Positions 22,693 through 33,358 of a DNA stretch of 64,000 nucleotides are shown here, piece by piece. Within the stretch, counting starts at the first letter, position 1. The number at the start of each line of letters is the position of its first letter. A program made the position numbers and the translations under genes. The notes beneath the pieces were generated by a model, which did not search any database, had not been told where the DNA came from, and saw only the letters and a program-made list of their open reading frames with translations. Location: the NCBI RefSeq assembly GCF_021012875.1, contig NZ_JAJMZJ010000001.1, positions 682,001 through 746,000 on the forward strand, written 5' to 3'. This stretch comes from Peptoniphilus sp. KCTC 25270. GTDB lineage: Bacteria; Bacillota; Clostridia; Tissierellales; Peptoniphilaceae.

Positions 22693-25329
22693 TTAAATCA
22701 GATTCTTAAGAATTCCTTCTACCGCTTCTATCGCTTCGGATGCTTTTTCTGGATTTTTTCCACCTGCTGTAGCCATATCCGGACGGCCACCGCCGCCGCC
22801 ACCAGCAATTTTAGCAACTTCTTTTACCACATCTCCTGCACGAACGCCTTTTTCAATGGCTGATTTAGGAGAAGCACATACAAAGTTTACTTTTTCTCCA
22901 TTTACAGAAGACAATACAATTACGGCTTGTTCTTTTTCCCTTAAATCTTCTGCTAAATTGCGCATTTCATCTACAGCAACTCCGTTTAATTCGGCAGCAA
23001 TAAAAGCAATTCCTTCTACTTCTTTTTTGCCTTCTTCCAATCCTTTGACTTGATCTTTTGCCAATTCAGATTGCAATTCTTGCAATGTATGTTGCAATTT
23101 TTTCTCTTCTTCCAATCGTTGAGAAATCTTTTCAACCAATTGGTTTGGATTGGCTTTTAATAAAGCAGAAGCTTCTCTTCTCTCTTCTAGGATTTCATTC
23201 ATATATTTGTAAGCGCCCAAACCAGTAATGGTTTCTACTCTTCGAATTCCTGCTGCGATTCCTGATTCTGAAAGAATTTTGAACATACCAATTTGTGCCG
23301 TATTGTCTACATGGGTTCCACCGCAAAGCTCTTTTGAATAGTCCCCCATAGAAACCACGCGAACTTTTTCGCCGTATTTGTCTTCAAACAATCCTACCGC
23401 TCCTGCTTCTGTTGCTTCTTTCATGGTCATTTCATCTGTAGACACTGGTAGAGATTCGTAAATTTGTTCATTTACTTTTTGTTCAATTTCTCTTAACTGT
23501 TCTGGTTGAATGCTTTCAAAATGCGTAAAGTCGAAACGCATAAAATCCTCTCCAACCAAAGAACCTGCTTGGGATACATGTTCGCCTAAAACTTCTTTTA
23601 GGGCTTTGTGCAACAAGTGAGTTACAGAGTGATTTCTACGAATTTTTTCTCTGCGAGCTACATCCACTTTTGCTGTAACATTTTGCAATTTTGCCGTACC
23701 TTTTGTTACACGGCCAATGGAATAAATGGTACCTTCTTTGGTTCTTTGACAATCTTCCACTTGGATTTCAAAATCTTCCCCAATGATGGTTCCTTTATCT
23801 CCAACTTGTCCACCACTTTCTCCATAGAAAGGAGTTGGGTTTAAGACAAAAATAGCCTTTTCCTCTTCTTCAACCGATTCCACTCTTTCGTTGTTTAATA
23901 AAATTCCCACAATTTTTGTGTCTTTTACTTCGGTTGTTTCATATCCCTTGAAATCTATTTCGCCCAGATCTTCAAATACGTTGGTTTTATTGGTTCCTGT
24001 CCAGCCAATATTGTCAGAATCATCTCTTGCTTCTCTTGCACGAGTTCTTTGAGCGTCCATTTCCTTCTGGAAACCTTCCATATCCACTTGGAAATCTCTC
24101 TCTTCCAAAATTTCAGAAGTTAAATCCACAGGGAATCCATAGGTATCATATAATTTGAACGCTTCTTCGCCGTCCAACATTTTTTTGCCTTCTTTTTCCA
24201 AGGAATCCATCGCTGCTGTCAAGCGTTCCATTCCTGTTTCTAAAGTTTTTAAGAAGCGTTCTTCCTCTTTCAAGATTACATTTTGAATCATGGAACGATT
24301 TTCTTCTAATTCTTTGTATTCTACCTTCCAAGAATCAATTACTTTGTTGGCTAATTCATATAAGAATGCTTCTTTTAATCCCAACAAACGACCATGGCGA
24401 GCGGCACGACGAATCAAGCGACGCAATACATATCCACGTCCTTCGTTGGATGGAATAATGCTATCGCTAATCATAAAGGTCATGGCGCGAATATGGTCTG
24501 TAATAACACGAACGCTTTCGTCGCTTTTTGCTTTTTCTCCATATTTATAATTGGCTTTTTCGCAAATTCCTTCCAAAAGATCATGAATCGCGTCAATTTC
24601 AAAGATATTGTTTGTATCTTGAAGAACAGTAGCAATACGCTCCAATCCCATTCCCGTATCGATATTTGGGTTGGACAATGGATTGTAATTTCCTTCTTCA
24701 TCTTTATCAAATTGTGTAAACACAAGGTTCCAAACTTCCAAGAAACGATCGCAATCGCAACCTGGTTTACAGTCTGGGTCGTCGCATCCAAATTCTTTTC
24801 CACGATCAATATAAATTTCAGAACAAGGGCCAGATGGTCCTACGGACAATTCCCAGAAGTTGTCTTCTTTTCCTAAGCGAACAATTCGGTTTTCTGGAAC
24901 GCCAATCTCTTTGTTCCAAATTTCCCAGGCTTCATCGTCATCTAGATACACAGTAACCCATAGGTCTTCTGGATTGATTTCTAAATTTACTGTTAAAAAT
25001 TCCCATGCAAAAGCAATGGCTTCTTTTTTGAAGTAATCTCCAAAAGAAAAATTTCCCAACATTTCAAAAAATGTCGCATGACGAGCGGTTTTACCTACAT
25101 TTTCAATATCTCCTGTACGGATACATTTTTGGCAAGTACTCACTCGTTTAGACGGAGGAAGCGCTTCTCCTGTAAAGTATTTTTTCATTGGAGCCATTCC
25201 GGCGCCAATTAATAATAAGGATTTATCACTTTTGGGAACCAAAGAAAAACTTGGTAGAACCAAATGTTCTTTGCTCTCAAAATATTTTAAGTATTCGCTA
25301 CGTATTTCATGTAAACCTAAACGTTTCAT
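22693..25329 (-). CDS. alaS: Alanyl-tRNA synthetase
   Basis: AlaS charges tRNA-Ala and edits mischarged Ser and Gly. The 878-residue protein is full length. The class II core has RHATFFEMLGNFSFGDYFK near residue 80 and GYVLRRLIRRAARHGRLLG. The editing domain has NHSVTHLLHKALKEVLG and CGGTHVDNTAQIG, with four zinc ligands present. The C-terminal domain ends with GGGGGGRPDMATAGGK. GGAGGG precedes the ATG. No T-box leader is present: only a strong promoter and about 30 bases of leader precede it. Confidence 0.98.
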   Translation of the reverse strand: MKRLGLHEIRSEYLKYFESKEHLVLPSFSLVPKSDKSLLLIGAGMAPMKKYFTGEALPPSKRVSTCQKCIRTGDIENVGKTARHATFFEMLGNFSFGDYFKKEAIAFAWEFLTVNLEINPEDLWVTVYLDDDEAWEIWNKEIGVPENRIVRLGKEDNFWELSVGPSGPCSEIYIDRGKEFGCDDPDCKPGCDCDRFLEVWNLVFTQFDKDEEGNYNPLSNPNIDTGMGLERIATVLQDTNNIFEIDAIHDLLEGICEKANYKYGEKAKSDESVRVITDHIRAMTFMISDSIIPSNEGRGYVLRRLIRRAARHGRLLGLKEAFLYELANKVIDSWKVEYKELEENRSMIQNVILKEEERFLKTLETGMERLTAAMDSLEKEGKKMLDGEEAFKLYDTYGFPVDLTSEILEERDFQVDMEGFQKEMDAQRTRAREARDDSDNIGWTGTNKTNVFEDLGEIDFKGYETTEVKDTKIVGILLNNERVESVEEEEKAIFVLNPTPFYGESGGQVGDKGTIIGEDFEIQVEDCQRTKEGTIYSIGRVTKGTAKLQNVTAKVDVARREKIRRNHSVTHLLHKALKEVLGEHVSQAGSLVGEDFMRFDFTHFESIQPEQLREIEQKVNEQIYESLPVSTDEMTMKEATEAGAVGLFEDKYGEKVRVVSMGDYSKELCGGTHVDNTAQIGMFKILSESGIAAGIRRVETITGLGAYKYMNEILEERREASALLKANPNQLVEKISQRLEEEKKLQHTLQELQSELAKDQVKGLEEGKKEVEGIAFIAAELNGVAVDEMRNLAEDLREKEQAVIVLSSVNGEKVNFVCASPKSAIEKGVRAGDVVKEVAKIAGGGGGGRPDMATAGGKNPEKASEAIEAVEGILKNLI

Positions 25330-25366
25330 TTTGTCCCTCCGATTTTTACATAAGTATCTGAATAAA

Positions 25367-25395
25367 ATTATAAATTAGCCCATCAACCTTGTCAA
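25367..25395 (-). promoter_or_regulatory. Consensus promoter of alaS
   Basis: The minus strand reads TTGACA (25390-25395), 17 bases, then TATAAT (25367-25372), a perfect match at both hexamers. It gives a leader of about 30 bases, too short for a T-box. Confidence 0.9.
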
Positions 25396-25405
25396 TTTTT
25401 TGAAT

Positions 25406-25438
25406 ATAGAAAAGATAGGCCGATTCCGTCGACCTATC
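25406..25438 (-). terminator. Terminator after the AI-2E transporter gene
   Basis: On the minus strand GATAGGTCGA and TCGGCCTATC (25414-25438) form a 10-bp stem with one G-U pair and loop CGGAA, then TTTTCTATATT. The only imperfect pair is G-U on the minus strand, which supports use as RNA in that direction. Confidence 0.78.
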
Positions 25439-26672
25439 TCATTTTTCTAATTTCATCTTTACGTTGTCTGTTTTCGTCCATTTTCATAATAATAAAATCT
25501 TTTAATATTACCATTACAGAGAACAAAGGAACCGATAAAATCATTCCTAAAATACCAAAGGCCCCTCCGCCAATAACGATACACAATAACACAACGATGG
25601 GATGCAATCCCGTTCTTTTCCCAATAATTTTTGGTGCCAATAAATTGTTTCCGGCCCATTGAACAAACACAAACAATATAGTTACCCAAACAGCCTTTAT
25701 TTTTGAGTCAATTACTGCAAACAAGAACGCTGGGACAAATCCTAAGAAAGGACCAATGTAAGGAATAATATCGGCAAACATAGTTATCGTTCCAATTACA
25801 ATGGCAAAATCTACTCCTAGAATGAACAAAGCGATTGTAGTAAAGATACCTACAAATAAAGCAAGTAACATCTTCCCTTTAATAAACTCCATAAGAGCTG
25901 TATTGATTTTGCTCGCCAAATACATAATGTCAGATTTGTATTGTACGGGTAAATTTTTATACACTACTACCTTAATTCGATCTTTATCTACAGAAAAATA
26001 ATAGGTGAAAATCAACACCAAGACAAAGGTAAGAACTTTTCCAAAAACAGAATAAATTCCCGAAGCAAAGGAACGAATCTTTTCTGCCATTTCTGTTTGG
26101 AAAGATTCTACATAGGTTCTAAATTGTTGTTCCAAGCCAGAAATTAAAACCTGTAAATCCAAGTTTGTATTCTCTTGTATTTTCAAAGTATTGCTTTGGA
26201 ACCAATCGGAAACCCTTGCCGCAATATCTGGTAAACTTGTAAATAAATTTCGCAGTTCTGCTGTCGTTCTTGGCAAAACAACAATAATCAAAATAGCAAA
26301 AATTAATACAATTCCCACATACACGATGAGTACACCGAAACGTCTGGGAATGGATTTATTTTGTAGAAAATTTACAAGGGGATTGATTACATAAGCTACT
26401 ACAATAGAGGCGATCAAAGCACCTAGAGTACTGCCTAAAATTGGATACTTGGTAAATATCCAACGGAGTACAAAAAATAGCAGAATTAAACCAATTCCTT
26501 TTGTAATGATTTTCAAGTCTATGTTGATTCTTCGATTTTTCTCAATGTACAAATTCCCAATGTTCACTAAATAATAGATTCCTAAAACAATGAGAATAAT
26601 CATGAGAAATGCACGAATGAAAACCAGATAATCTGGCGTTAATAAATTCGTGATACTTTCAAATTGATTCAT
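25434..26672 (-). CDS. AI-2E family transporter
   Basis: A 412-residue integral membrane protein of the AI-2E/PerM (UPF0118) family. Members act as exporters of autoinducer-2 or as cation antiporters, and the substrate cannot be predicted. About eight membrane helices are visible: pairs near residues 15-60 and 68-100, a helix at FGVLIVYVGIVLIFAILIIV, then a soluble central part (~150-215) and a C-terminal helix bundle with the family motif DIIPYIGPFLGFVPAF. The C terminus is charged. It is 10 bases downstream of the Rrf2 regulator and probably co-transcribed with it; in many Clostridia it precedes alaS, as here. Confidence 0.85.
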   Translation of the reverse strand: MNQFESITNLLTPDYLVFIRAFLMIILIVLGIYYLVNIGNLYIEKNRRINIDLKIITKGIGLILLFFVLRWIFTKYPILGSTLGALIASIVVAYVINPLVNFLQNKSIPRRFGVLIVYVGIVLIFAILIIVVLPRTTAELRNLFTSLPDIAARVSDWFQSNTLKIQENTNLDLQVLISGLEQQFRTYVESFQTEMAEKIRSFASGIYSVFGKVLTFVLVLIFTYYFSVDKDRIKVVVYKNLPVQYKSDIMYLASKINTALMEFIKGKMLLALFVGIFTTIALFILGVDFAIVIGTITMFADIIPYIGPFLGFVPAFLFAVIDSKIKAVWVTILFVFVQWAGNNLLAPKIIGKRTGLHPIVVLLCIVIGGGAFGILGMILSVPLFSVMVILKDFIIMKMDENRQRKDEIRKMR

Positions 26673-26682
26673 ATCAACCTCT

Positions 26683-27078
26683 TTACATATCTGCTAAAGT
26701 CATTGAATCCAAAACTTCATCTACCCCAGATTGAATACGGTCCAAAATATGTTTTGTTGAACATACTTCTTCTCTAGAACAATTGATTTCATCCTCGCCA
26801 GTGCGGCAAGAAAAAGACATATCACCTTCTAAAGCATTAATTATTTCTCCCAGAGCAATTTCTGATGGTTCTCGAGTCAATTGATATCCACCTTGAGCTC
26901 CTCTAGAACTTTTTACCAACCCTGTCTTCTTCAAACGAGAAAATAATTGTTCCAAATAGGCCACACTTAATTTTTCTTCTTCTGCAATAGAATTTATTGA
27001 TATTGGACCTTTTCCGTAATTCAACGCCAATCTATGCATGGCCATTAATCCATAACGACCTCTTGTAGACAATTTCAT
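26683..27078 (-). CDS. Rrf2/IscR-type transcriptional regulator
   Basis: A 131-residue Rrf2-family winged-helix regulator. The N terminus MKLSTRGRYGLMAMHRLA and the recognition-helix region LSVAYLEQLFSRLKKTGLV, then SSRGAQGGYQL, are standard. Three Cys follow in the cluster-binding segment, SCRTGEDEINCSREEVC, so it could bind an iron-sulfur cluster as IscR does; the spacing (8 then 5) differs slightly from E. coli IscR. In many Clostridia this gene precedes iscS-iscU; here the next gene is the AI-2E transporter and no isc gene is adjacent. A dyad over its promoter suggests autoregulation. Confidence 0.88.
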   Translation of the reverse strand: MKLSTRGRYGLMAMHRLALNYGKGPISINSIAEEEKLSVAYLEQLFSRLKKTGLVKSSRGAQGGYQLTREPSEIALGEIINALEGDMSFSCRTGEDEINCSREEVCSTKHILDRIQSGVDEVLDSMTLADM

Positions 27079-27085
27079 GACATCA

Positions 27086-27148
27086 CACTCCTATATCCAA
27101 GTAATTCGCTATACATTCTATATTACTTGATAGGAGTGCCTATGTCAA
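27086..27148 (-). promoter_or_regulatory. Rrf2 promoter with overlapping inverted repeat
   Basis: The promoter is TTGACA (27143-27148), 17 bases, TAATAT (27120-27125). An inverted repeat straddles it: CACTCCTATCAAGTAAT (minus strand, 27122-27138) lies between and over the -10, and its partner (27086-27105, three extra bases) lies downstream of the expected start. The upstream arm would not be transcribed, so this reads as a DNA operator rather than an RNA hairpin, probably for the Rrf2 protein itself. Confidence 0.7.
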
Positions 27149-27162
27149 TCTCACCACATCCC

Positions 27163-29574
27163 TTATTTTACAACGATGTTATAAATTTTTTCAGGAACAT
27201 AGATTTCTTTTACAATGTTCTTATTTTCTACATTATGAGCAAAATTTTCGTCTTCATGAACCAATTTCTTCACTTCTTCTTGATCCAAACCGCGAGGAAT
27301 TACTACTTTGAAACGTACTTTTCCATTAAATTGTACTGGAACTTCGATGGTATCTTCAATGGTTTTTGCCTCGTCATAAGTTGGCCAAGTTTGTTCGTGT
27401 AAATAGCCACCCAACTCGTTCATTTCCCAAAGCTCTTCTGTAATGTGAGGAGCTACTGGATTTAACAACATCAAATACGTTCTGAAATCTTCTTTGGTAA
27501 TTTGATCTCTATGACTCATTTCATTTTGCAATGTCATAAGTTGAGCAATACCTGTGTTGGCTTTTAGATTTTCATAATCGTAGCTTACTTTTTTAATGGT
27601 TTGATGGATCAATGTTTCTAAATCCTTAGAATATTCATCCCCTTCTACTACTTTTTCAGAAAGGTTCCAAACTCTTTCTAAGAAACGGCGACAACCTCTT
27701 ACACTGCTGTCAGACCATGGAACGGATTTTTCAAAGTCACCAATAAACATTTCATACGTTCTTAAAGTATCTCCACCATAATCGCGAACGATATCATCTG
27801 GATTGATTACATTTCCGCGGCTCTTACTCATTTTCGCTCCGTTTTCTCCCAAAATCATACCGTGACTTGTACGTTTTTGGTAGGGCTCTTTGGTTGGAAC
27901 TACGCCAATATCATATAAGAATTTGTGCCAGAAGCGAGAATATAACAAGTGAAGTGTAGTATGTTCCATCCCGCCATTGTACCAATCTACTGGCATGAAA
28001 TAATCCAACGCCTCTTTCGATGCTAAGGCTTCGTCATTATGTGGATCAATATAGCGCAAGAAATACCAACTAGACCCTGCCCATTGTGGCATTGTATCGG
28101 TTTCACGTTTTGCTGGTTTTCCACATTTTGGACAAGTTGTATCTGTCCATTCACTTAAATTCGCTAAAGGACTTTGTCCGTCGTCTGTTGTTTCGTAATT
28201 TTCTACTTTTGGCAATTCCAAAGGCAAATCTTTTTCGTCCAATGGAACCGCGCCACAATCGTCACAGTGAACAATTGGAATTGGTTCTCCCCAGTATCTT
28301 TGACGGGAGAATACCCAGTCTCTTAATTTGTAATTTACTTTTTCGAATCCGATTCCTTTTTCTTCTAACCATTGAATCATTTTTGCCTTAGCATCTGCTA
28401 CAGACATGCCGTTAATAAAACCAGAATTAATCACAACGCCTTCTTCTGTATCTGTGTAGGCTCCTTCATCAATGTTTCCGCCTTCAATTACAGGAACGAT
28501 TGGTAAATTAAATTCTTTTGCAAATTCCCAGTCTCTTTGGTCATGACCTGGTACAGACATAATGGCTCCGGTTCCATAAGTCATCAATACATAATCAGAG
28601 ATCCAAACAGGGATTTCTTCTTCTGTTGCCGGATTGATTGCATAAATTCCTTCCAAAGGTACGCCGGTTTTATCTTTTACCAATTCTGTACGTTCAAAAT
28701 CAGATTTTTTTTCTACCTCTTCCAAATAAGCTTCTACATCATCGTAGTTTTTAATTTGATCCTTGTAGTTTTTAACAATAGGATGTTCTGGAGCCACAAC
28801 CATATAAGTCGCGCCAAATAATGTGTCTGGACGTGTTGTAAATACAGTTAATTTTTCATTGATTCTTGGCAATTGGAATTCAATTTGTGCCCCTACACTT
28901 TTTCCAATCCAGTTTCTTTGTTGAATCTTAACGGGCTCAATATAATCCAAATCATCCAAATCGTTCAATAAGCGTTCTGCATATTCTGTGATTTTAAGCA
29001 TCCATTGGCTTCTTACTTTGTGTACTACAGGCGTTCCACAACGTTCGCAAGAACCTTGAACCACTTCTTCATTGGCCAATCCTACTTTACAAGAAGGACA
29101 CCAGTTAATTGGCATCTCTGCTTTGTAGGCCAACCCTTTTTTGAACAATTGTAAGAAAATCCATTGTGTCCATTTGTAATATTTTGGATCGGTTGTATTG
29201 ATTTCTCGTGACCAGTCAAAGCTAAAACCTAAGCTCTTCAATTGTTTTTTGAAGTTAGCAATATTTTTTTCTGTTACTGTAGCTGGATGAATTTTGTTTT
29301 TAATGGCATAGTTTTCTGTTGGAAGACCAAAAGCATCCCACCCCATATTAAACAATACATTTTCTCCTTCGTAGCGTCTTTTTCTAGCCACAATATCTAA
29401 CATTGTGTAAGGACGTGGATGCCCTACATGCAATCCCTCTCCAGAAGGATAAGGAAATTCTACCAATGGATAGAATTTTTTCTTCGAAGGGTCCAGCTCT
29501 GTTTTATATGTCTCATTGGCATCCCAAAAATCTTGCCATTTTTTCTCTAATTGATTTGGATTGTACATTTTCAA
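27163..29574 (-). CDS. leuS: Leucyl-tRNA synthetase
   Basis: LeuS charges tRNA-Leu and hydrolyses mischarged residues. The 803-residue class I enzyme has the HIGH-type motif in [17 protein letters not shown] near residue 40, the CP1 editing domain with [14 protein letters not shown] and the later [16 protein letters not shown], the KMSKS motif in [14 protein letters not shown], and a C-terminal anticodon domain. Zinc-type Cys pairs (CPSCKVG, CERCG) are present. It lies 12 bases after asnS and has no T-box leader. No obvious terminator follows it before the Rrf2 promoter. Confidence 0.98.
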   Translation of the reverse strand: MKMYNPNQLEKKWQDFWDANETYKTELDPSKKKFYPLVEFPYPSGEGLHVGHPRPYTMLDIVARKRRYEGENVLFNMGWDAFGLPTENYAIKNKIHPATVTEKNIANFKKQLKSLGFSFDWSREINTTDPKYYKWTQWIFLQLFKKGLAYKAEMPINWCPSCKVGLANEEVVQGSCERCGTPVVHKVRSQWMLKITEYAERLLNDLDDLDYIEPVKIQQRNWIGKSVGAQIEFQLPRINEKLTVFTTRPDTLFGATYMVVAPEHPIVKNYKDQIKNYDDVEAYLEEVEKKSDFERTELVKDKTGVPLEGIYAINPATEEEIPVWISDYVLMTYGTGAIMSVPGHDQRDWEFAKEFNLPIVPVIEGGNIDEGAYTDTEEGVVINSGFINGMSVADAKAKMIQWLEEKGIGFEKVNYKLRDWVFSRQRYWGEPIPIVHCDDCGAVPLDEKDLPLELPKVENYETTDDGQSPLANLSEWTDTTCPKCGKPAKRETDTMPQWAGSSWYFLRYIDPHNDEALASKEALDYFMPVDWYNGGMEHTTLHLLYSRFWHKFLYDIGVVPTKEPYQKRTSHGMILGENGAKMSKSRGNVINPDDIVRDYGGDTLRTYEMFIGDFEKSVPWSDSSVRGCRRFLERVWNLSEKVVEGDEYSKDLETLIHQTIKKVSYDYENLKANTGIAQLMTLQNEMSHRDQITKEDFRTYLMLLNPVAPHITEELWEMNELGGYLHEQTWPTYDEAKTIEDTIEVPVQFNGKVRFKVVIPRGLDQEEVKKLVHEDENFAHNVENKNIVKEIYVPEKIYNIVVK

Positions 29575-29586
29575 AATGATTCCTCC

Positions 29587-30966
29587 TTAAAATTCTGCAC
29601 TCCCTACCGTTCTTGGGAATGGGATTACGTCACGGATATTGCTCATACCAGTAATGTACATTACTGCTCTTTCAAATCCAAGACCAAAACCTGCATGATC
29701 TACACTACCGTAACGACGAAGATCTAAATACCATGAATACTCTTCTGGGCTCAAGCCAAAGTCAATCATTTTTTGTTCCAATACTTCTGGACGCTCTTCC
29801 CTTTGAGAACCCCCCACGATTTCTCCAATTCCTGGCACCAATAAGTCCATGGCAGCAACGGTTTTATTATCTTCATTCATTCTCATATAGAAAGCTTTAA
29901 TTTCTTTTGGATAATCGGTAATGAATACCGGTTTTTTATAAACTTTCTCTGTAATATAGCGTTCATGTTCGGTTTGCAAATCAATACCCCATTTTACTGG
30001 ATATGAAAACTCTTCTTTGCTTTCCAATAAAATATCAATCGCTTTTGTATAGGAAATGCGTTCAAAATCAGAGTCTACTACGTTTTGCAATCGATCCAAT
30101 AATCCTTTATCAATAAAGGAATTGAAAAATTGCATTTCTTCTGGAGCATTTTCCAACACGTAAGAAATTACATATTTTAACATATCTTCTGCAACATCCA
30201 TGTTTTTATGAATATCTGCAAAGGCCATCTCTGGTTCAATCATCCAAAACTCTGCTGCGTGACGAGCTGTGTTGGAATTTTCTGCACGGAATGTTGGCCC
30301 AAAAGTATATACGTTACGGAAAGCCAATGCATAGGCTTCGGCTTGCAATTGACCACTTACTGTCAAGTTGGCAGATTTTCCAAAGAAATCTTGAGAGAAA
30401 TCGACCCCTTCTTCTCCCTTTGGTACATCATTTAAGTCCAAAGTGGTAACGTGGAACATTTCTCCGGCGCCCTCTGCATCAGAGGCGGTAATAATTGGTG
30501 TATTTACATAGACAAAATTTCTCTCTTGGAAAAATTTATGAATCGCAAAGGCAGTTAAACTACGCACTCTAAAAACCGCTTGGTAAGTGTTTGTTCTTGG
30601 GCGTAAGTGTGCTTTGGTTCGAAGGTATTCAAAGGTGTGTCTTTTCTTTTGAAGAGGATAATCTGCTGCAGATAAATGCAAAGGAGTGATTGATTTTGCA
30701 TGAATTTCAATTGGTTGTTTCGCTCCTGGGCTTTCTACTACTTTCCCTTCTATACGTAAAGAGCTATAAATAGGGTATTTCCCTATTTCTTTGAAATTTT
30801 CGATATCAGACTCATATACAATTTGGATTGGTCTAAATCCGCTGCCGTCTCCTAGCTCAATAAATCCAAAATTTTTGGATTCTCTAGAGGTCTTAATCCA
30901 TCCTTCTACGATAATCTCTTTGTCTATTAAATCTTTGTATTGTGAAAAAATTTCTTTAATCTCCAC
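29587..30966 (-). CDS. asnS: Asparaginyl-tRNA synthetase
   Basis: AsnS charges tRNA-Asn directly. The 459-residue class IIb enzyme has the OB-fold anticodon domain at residues 1-100 ([20 protein letters not shown]), then motif 2 in [20 protein letters not shown] and motif 3 in [16 protein letters not shown]. The Asn-type features ([16 protein letters not shown]) favour AsnS over AspS. The start is GTG at 30964-30966, with GGAGG 7 bases upstream, overlapping the end of rarA by 11 bases. Confidence 0.96.
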   Translation of the reverse strand: MEIKEIFSQYKDLIDKEIIVEGWIKTSRESKNFGFIELGDGSGFRPIQIVYESDIENFKEIGKYPIYSSLRIEGKVVESPGAKQPIEIHAKSITPLHLSAADYPLQKKRHTFEYLRTKAHLRPRTNTYQAVFRVRSLTAFAIHKFFQERNFVYVNTPIITASDAEGAGEMFHVTTLDLNDVPKGEEGVDFSQDFFGKSANLTVSGQLQAEAYALAFRNVYTFGPTFRAENSNTARHAAEFWMIEPEMAFADIHKNMDVAEDMLKYVISYVLENAPEEMQFFNSFIDKGLLDRLQNVVDSDFERISYTKAIDILLESKEEFSYPVKWGIDLQTEHERYITEKVYKKPVFITDYPKEIKAFYMRMNEDNKTVAAMDLLVPGIGEIVGGSQREERPEVLEQKMIDFGLSPEEYSWYLDLRRYGSVDHAGFGLGFERAVMYITGMSNIRDVIPFPRTVGSAEF

Positions 30967-32287
30967 GATTTTCCTCCTTCAAATTTTTTATATGACTTAA
31001 ATATTGCTCCATGTTTTTCTCATATCCCCTTTGAACTGGTTTATAGTAAGTCTTTTCTTCCATATCCAAAGGAAAATACCTTTGTGTTACAAACCCTTCA
31101 GGATAACTATGAGGATATTTATAAGGCAACTCTTCTCCTGGAAGAGGCTGATGTTTATCTCTTAAATAGGCTGGAATTTCTTCTCCTATCCCTTTTTTCA
31201 CATCTCCTAAAGCCTCGTTAATCCCTACATAACTTCGATTGGATTTTGGGGCTGAAGCTAAGTATGTGGTTGCTTGGGCTAAGGGAATTCTTCCCTCTGG
31301 CATCCCTACAATTCGCACCGCTTCAAAAGCAGCGATTGCTAAAGGCAAGGCATGAGGGTCCGCGTTCGATATATCTTCCGAAGCCGAAATAATCAATCTT
31401 CTTCCAATATATTCTGGCGCCTCTCCAGACTGAATCATCTTTGCCAAATAATAAAGAGCTGCATCTGGGTCTGACCCACGAATGCTCTTAATAAAAGCTG
31501 AAATGGTATCATAATGCGCGTTTCCATCTCGATCGTAACGGAAGGAACGAGTCATCATACTATTTTCCAAATCTTCTGGAGTAATGACAATTTCTCCTTC
31601 TTTTCCGATTGGACTACTAAGAACCGCTATTTCCAACCCATTATACAAGCTCCTACCATCTCCGTTGGAAAGACGAATGAGTTGTTCTTTGCTTCCCTCT
31701 TCCAGTCGAATTTTTTTCTTTCCATATCCACGTTCTCCATCGGATAAAGCCAAATCAATCATCTTCTCCAAGTCTTTTTCTTCTAAAGGATGTAAATCCA
31801 ACACCTGAAGGCGAGATAAAAGTGCTTTATTCACGTAAAAATAGGGATTTTCTGTCGTTGCTCCCATTAAGAGAATTTGCCCCTTTTCAATATAGGGCAA
31901 AAGAACGTCTTGTTGCGATTTATTAAAACGATGAATCTCGTCTAAAAATAAAATGGTCTGCGTCCCTTTCATCTTTAGCCGTTCAATGGCCCCATGTAAA
32001 ACTTCCCTTAATTCTTTTACATTGCTTGTTACAGCACTCAGTCGAACAAAAGCCTTTCCACTTTCTTTTGCCATAATTTCAGCAAGACTTGTCTTCCCGA
32101 TTCCTGGTGGCCCATAAAACAACAAGGAAGGAAAATGTCCTCCCTTAAGAAGACGGTTCAGGTATTTTCCTTCTCCTACAATATGATCTTGTCCAACAAA
32201 TTCATCCAAATTTCTAGGACGCATCCTTTGTGCTAAAGGAGCTTTTTTGGATAAATCCTGTTCCATCTTCATCTCAAATAAGTCCAA
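30956..32287 (-). CDS. rarA: Replication-associated recombination protein A (MgsA)
   Basis: RarA is a clamp-loader-like AAA+ ATPase that acts at stalled replication forks. The 443-residue protein has [17 protein letters not shown], Walker [14 protein letters not shown] near residue 50, Walker [17 protein letters not shown] and sensor 1 GATTENPYF. The C-terminal tetramerisation region has [15 protein letters not shown] and [20 protein letters not shown]. The TTG at 32285-32287 is chosen: it gives the family start MDLFEMK and has GAGGG 5 bases upstream, and it removes an overlap with the racemase gene, which ends one base before it. Confidence 0.94.
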   Translation of the reverse strand: MDLFEMKMEQDLSKKAPLAQRMRPRNLDEFVGQDHIVGEGKYLNRLLKGGHFPSLLFYGPPGIGKTSLAEIMAKESGKAFVRLSAVTSNVKELREVLHGAIERLKMKGTQTILFLDEIHRFNKSQQDVLLPYIEKGQILLMGATTENPYFYVNKALLSRLQVLDLHPLEEKDLEKMIDLALSDGERGYGKKKIRLEEGSKEQLIRLSNGDGRSLYNGLEIAVLSSPIGKEGEIVITPEDLENSMMTRSFRYDRDGNAHYDTISAFIKSIRGSDPDAALYYLAKMIQSGEAPEYIGRRLIISASEDISNADPHALPLAIAAFEAVRIVGMPEGRIPLAQATTYLASAPKSNRSYVGINEALGDVKKGIGEEIPAYLRDKHQPLPGEELPYKYPHSYPEGFVTQRYFPLDMEEKTYYKPVQRGYEKNMEQYLSHIKNLKEENRGD

Positions 32288-32288
32288 T

Positions 32289-33356
32289 TTATCCCTCGTA
32301 AACTTCTTTCTCAACGTATTCAGAAGTGCATAGACTCAAAATGGCTGCATAGTTTACACCAAAATCAATGACATCTCCTACTTTGCACTCCCAGGAAGCA
32401 TCGGTTACATCCAAAATAGTATGGTCGCTAGATCCGCCTAAGACGATAATTCCAGAATCTTTTGGAACGATTTTTTCATTGTCAACGTCTTGTTTTCCAA
32501 CAGCAATAATGGCTCTTTTTCGAACGCCACGATCTACAAATGTTGGTTTGTTTCCAAATGCGTCTACGCCCAATTCATCGGCTGTAGGAACCGATGGTTT
32601 TTCTTTTAGTTCAATAATTTGTGCTTGGAAAGTCCATGCGTCAGTATATAAGCCTTCCACATCTTCTCCATAAGAAGATTCTGTTCCCAATACCAAACAC
32701 TCGCCCAAACGCAGGTTATTGATTCCTGGTAATTCATCCTTTCCTAGCATATATACAGAAGAAGAATTTCCTCCAGATACAATTTTCAAGTCGTAATCGA
32801 ATTTGTCTTTTACCCCTTGGCGGTAATCATCCAAACGTTTCAAAATTTCTGGTTTTGGAATGACAGCTCCATAGCAAGTTAAGTTAACACCAACGCCATG
32901 TAGTTCTAAGTTTTCCATGCTCAATACAGCTTCTACTGCTTCATAGAAATCTTCTTCTTGGAAGAATCCTTCCCGTAAATCTCCCAAATCCACCATTAAA
33001 ATTACTTTGTGTTTTTTTCCTTTTGCTGCTTCATTTAAGGCTTTTAAGGTTTCTATTTCACTGTTTAAGCTAATGTCTGCATATTTTACAACGTCATCTA
33101 CTTCTGAAAGCATAGGAATGCGTAGCAGCATTTTAGGAACGCTGAAATCTGCTAATTTTTCTAAATTTTGGATACGAGAATCTGCCAAAAAATCGGCTCC
33201 ACCATCTACAAATCCTTGGGCAATTTCTTTGTTTCCACAAAAAACTTTGGTTACGGCCGCCATGGTTTCCATGCCATTTCCCGTAATTCTGTCTTTCATC
33301 GTCTTTGTATTGTGCTTGATTTTATTAATATCTACTCTTAATTTTGGATAACTCAT
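32289..33356 (-). CDS. orr: Ornithine racemase
   Basis: A 355-residue PLP-dependent fold-III racemase of the alanine-racemase family, most like the ornithine racemase (Orr) of amino-acid-fermenting Clostridia, which makes D-ornithine for reductive ornithine degradation. The PLP lysine is in AAVTKVFCGN near residue 37. Other motifs are VDLGDLREGFF, SGGNSSSVYML and NLRLGECLVLG. The ora genes for D-ornithine aminomutase, usual partners, are not in this window. Neighbours are nrdR and rarA. A lysine or broad-specificity racemase is possible. AAGGAGT precedes the ATG. Confidence 0.8.
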   Translation of the reverse strand: MSYPKLRVDINKIKHNTKTMKDRITGNGMETMAAVTKVFCGNKEIAQGFVDGGADFLADSRIQNLEKLADFSVPKMLLRIPMLSEVDDVVKYADISLNSEIETLKALNEAAKGKKHKVILMVDLGDLREGFFQEEDFYEAVEAVLSMENLELHGVGVNLTCYGAVIPKPEILKRLDDYRQGVKDKFDYDLKIVSGGNSSSVYMLGKDELPGINNLRLGECLVLGTESSYGEDVEGLYTDAWTFQAQIIELKEKPSVPTADELGVDAFGNKPTFVDRGVRKRAIIAVGKQDVDNEKIVPKDSGIIVLGGSSDHTILDVTDASWECKVGDVIDFGVNYAAILSLCTSEYVEKEVYEG

Positions 33357-33358
33357 AT

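Noticed and set aside
25330-25433. T-box leader for alaS
   Set aside because: The promoter leaves only about 30 bases of leader and there is no T-box sequence. hisS, leuS and asnS likewise have no leader.
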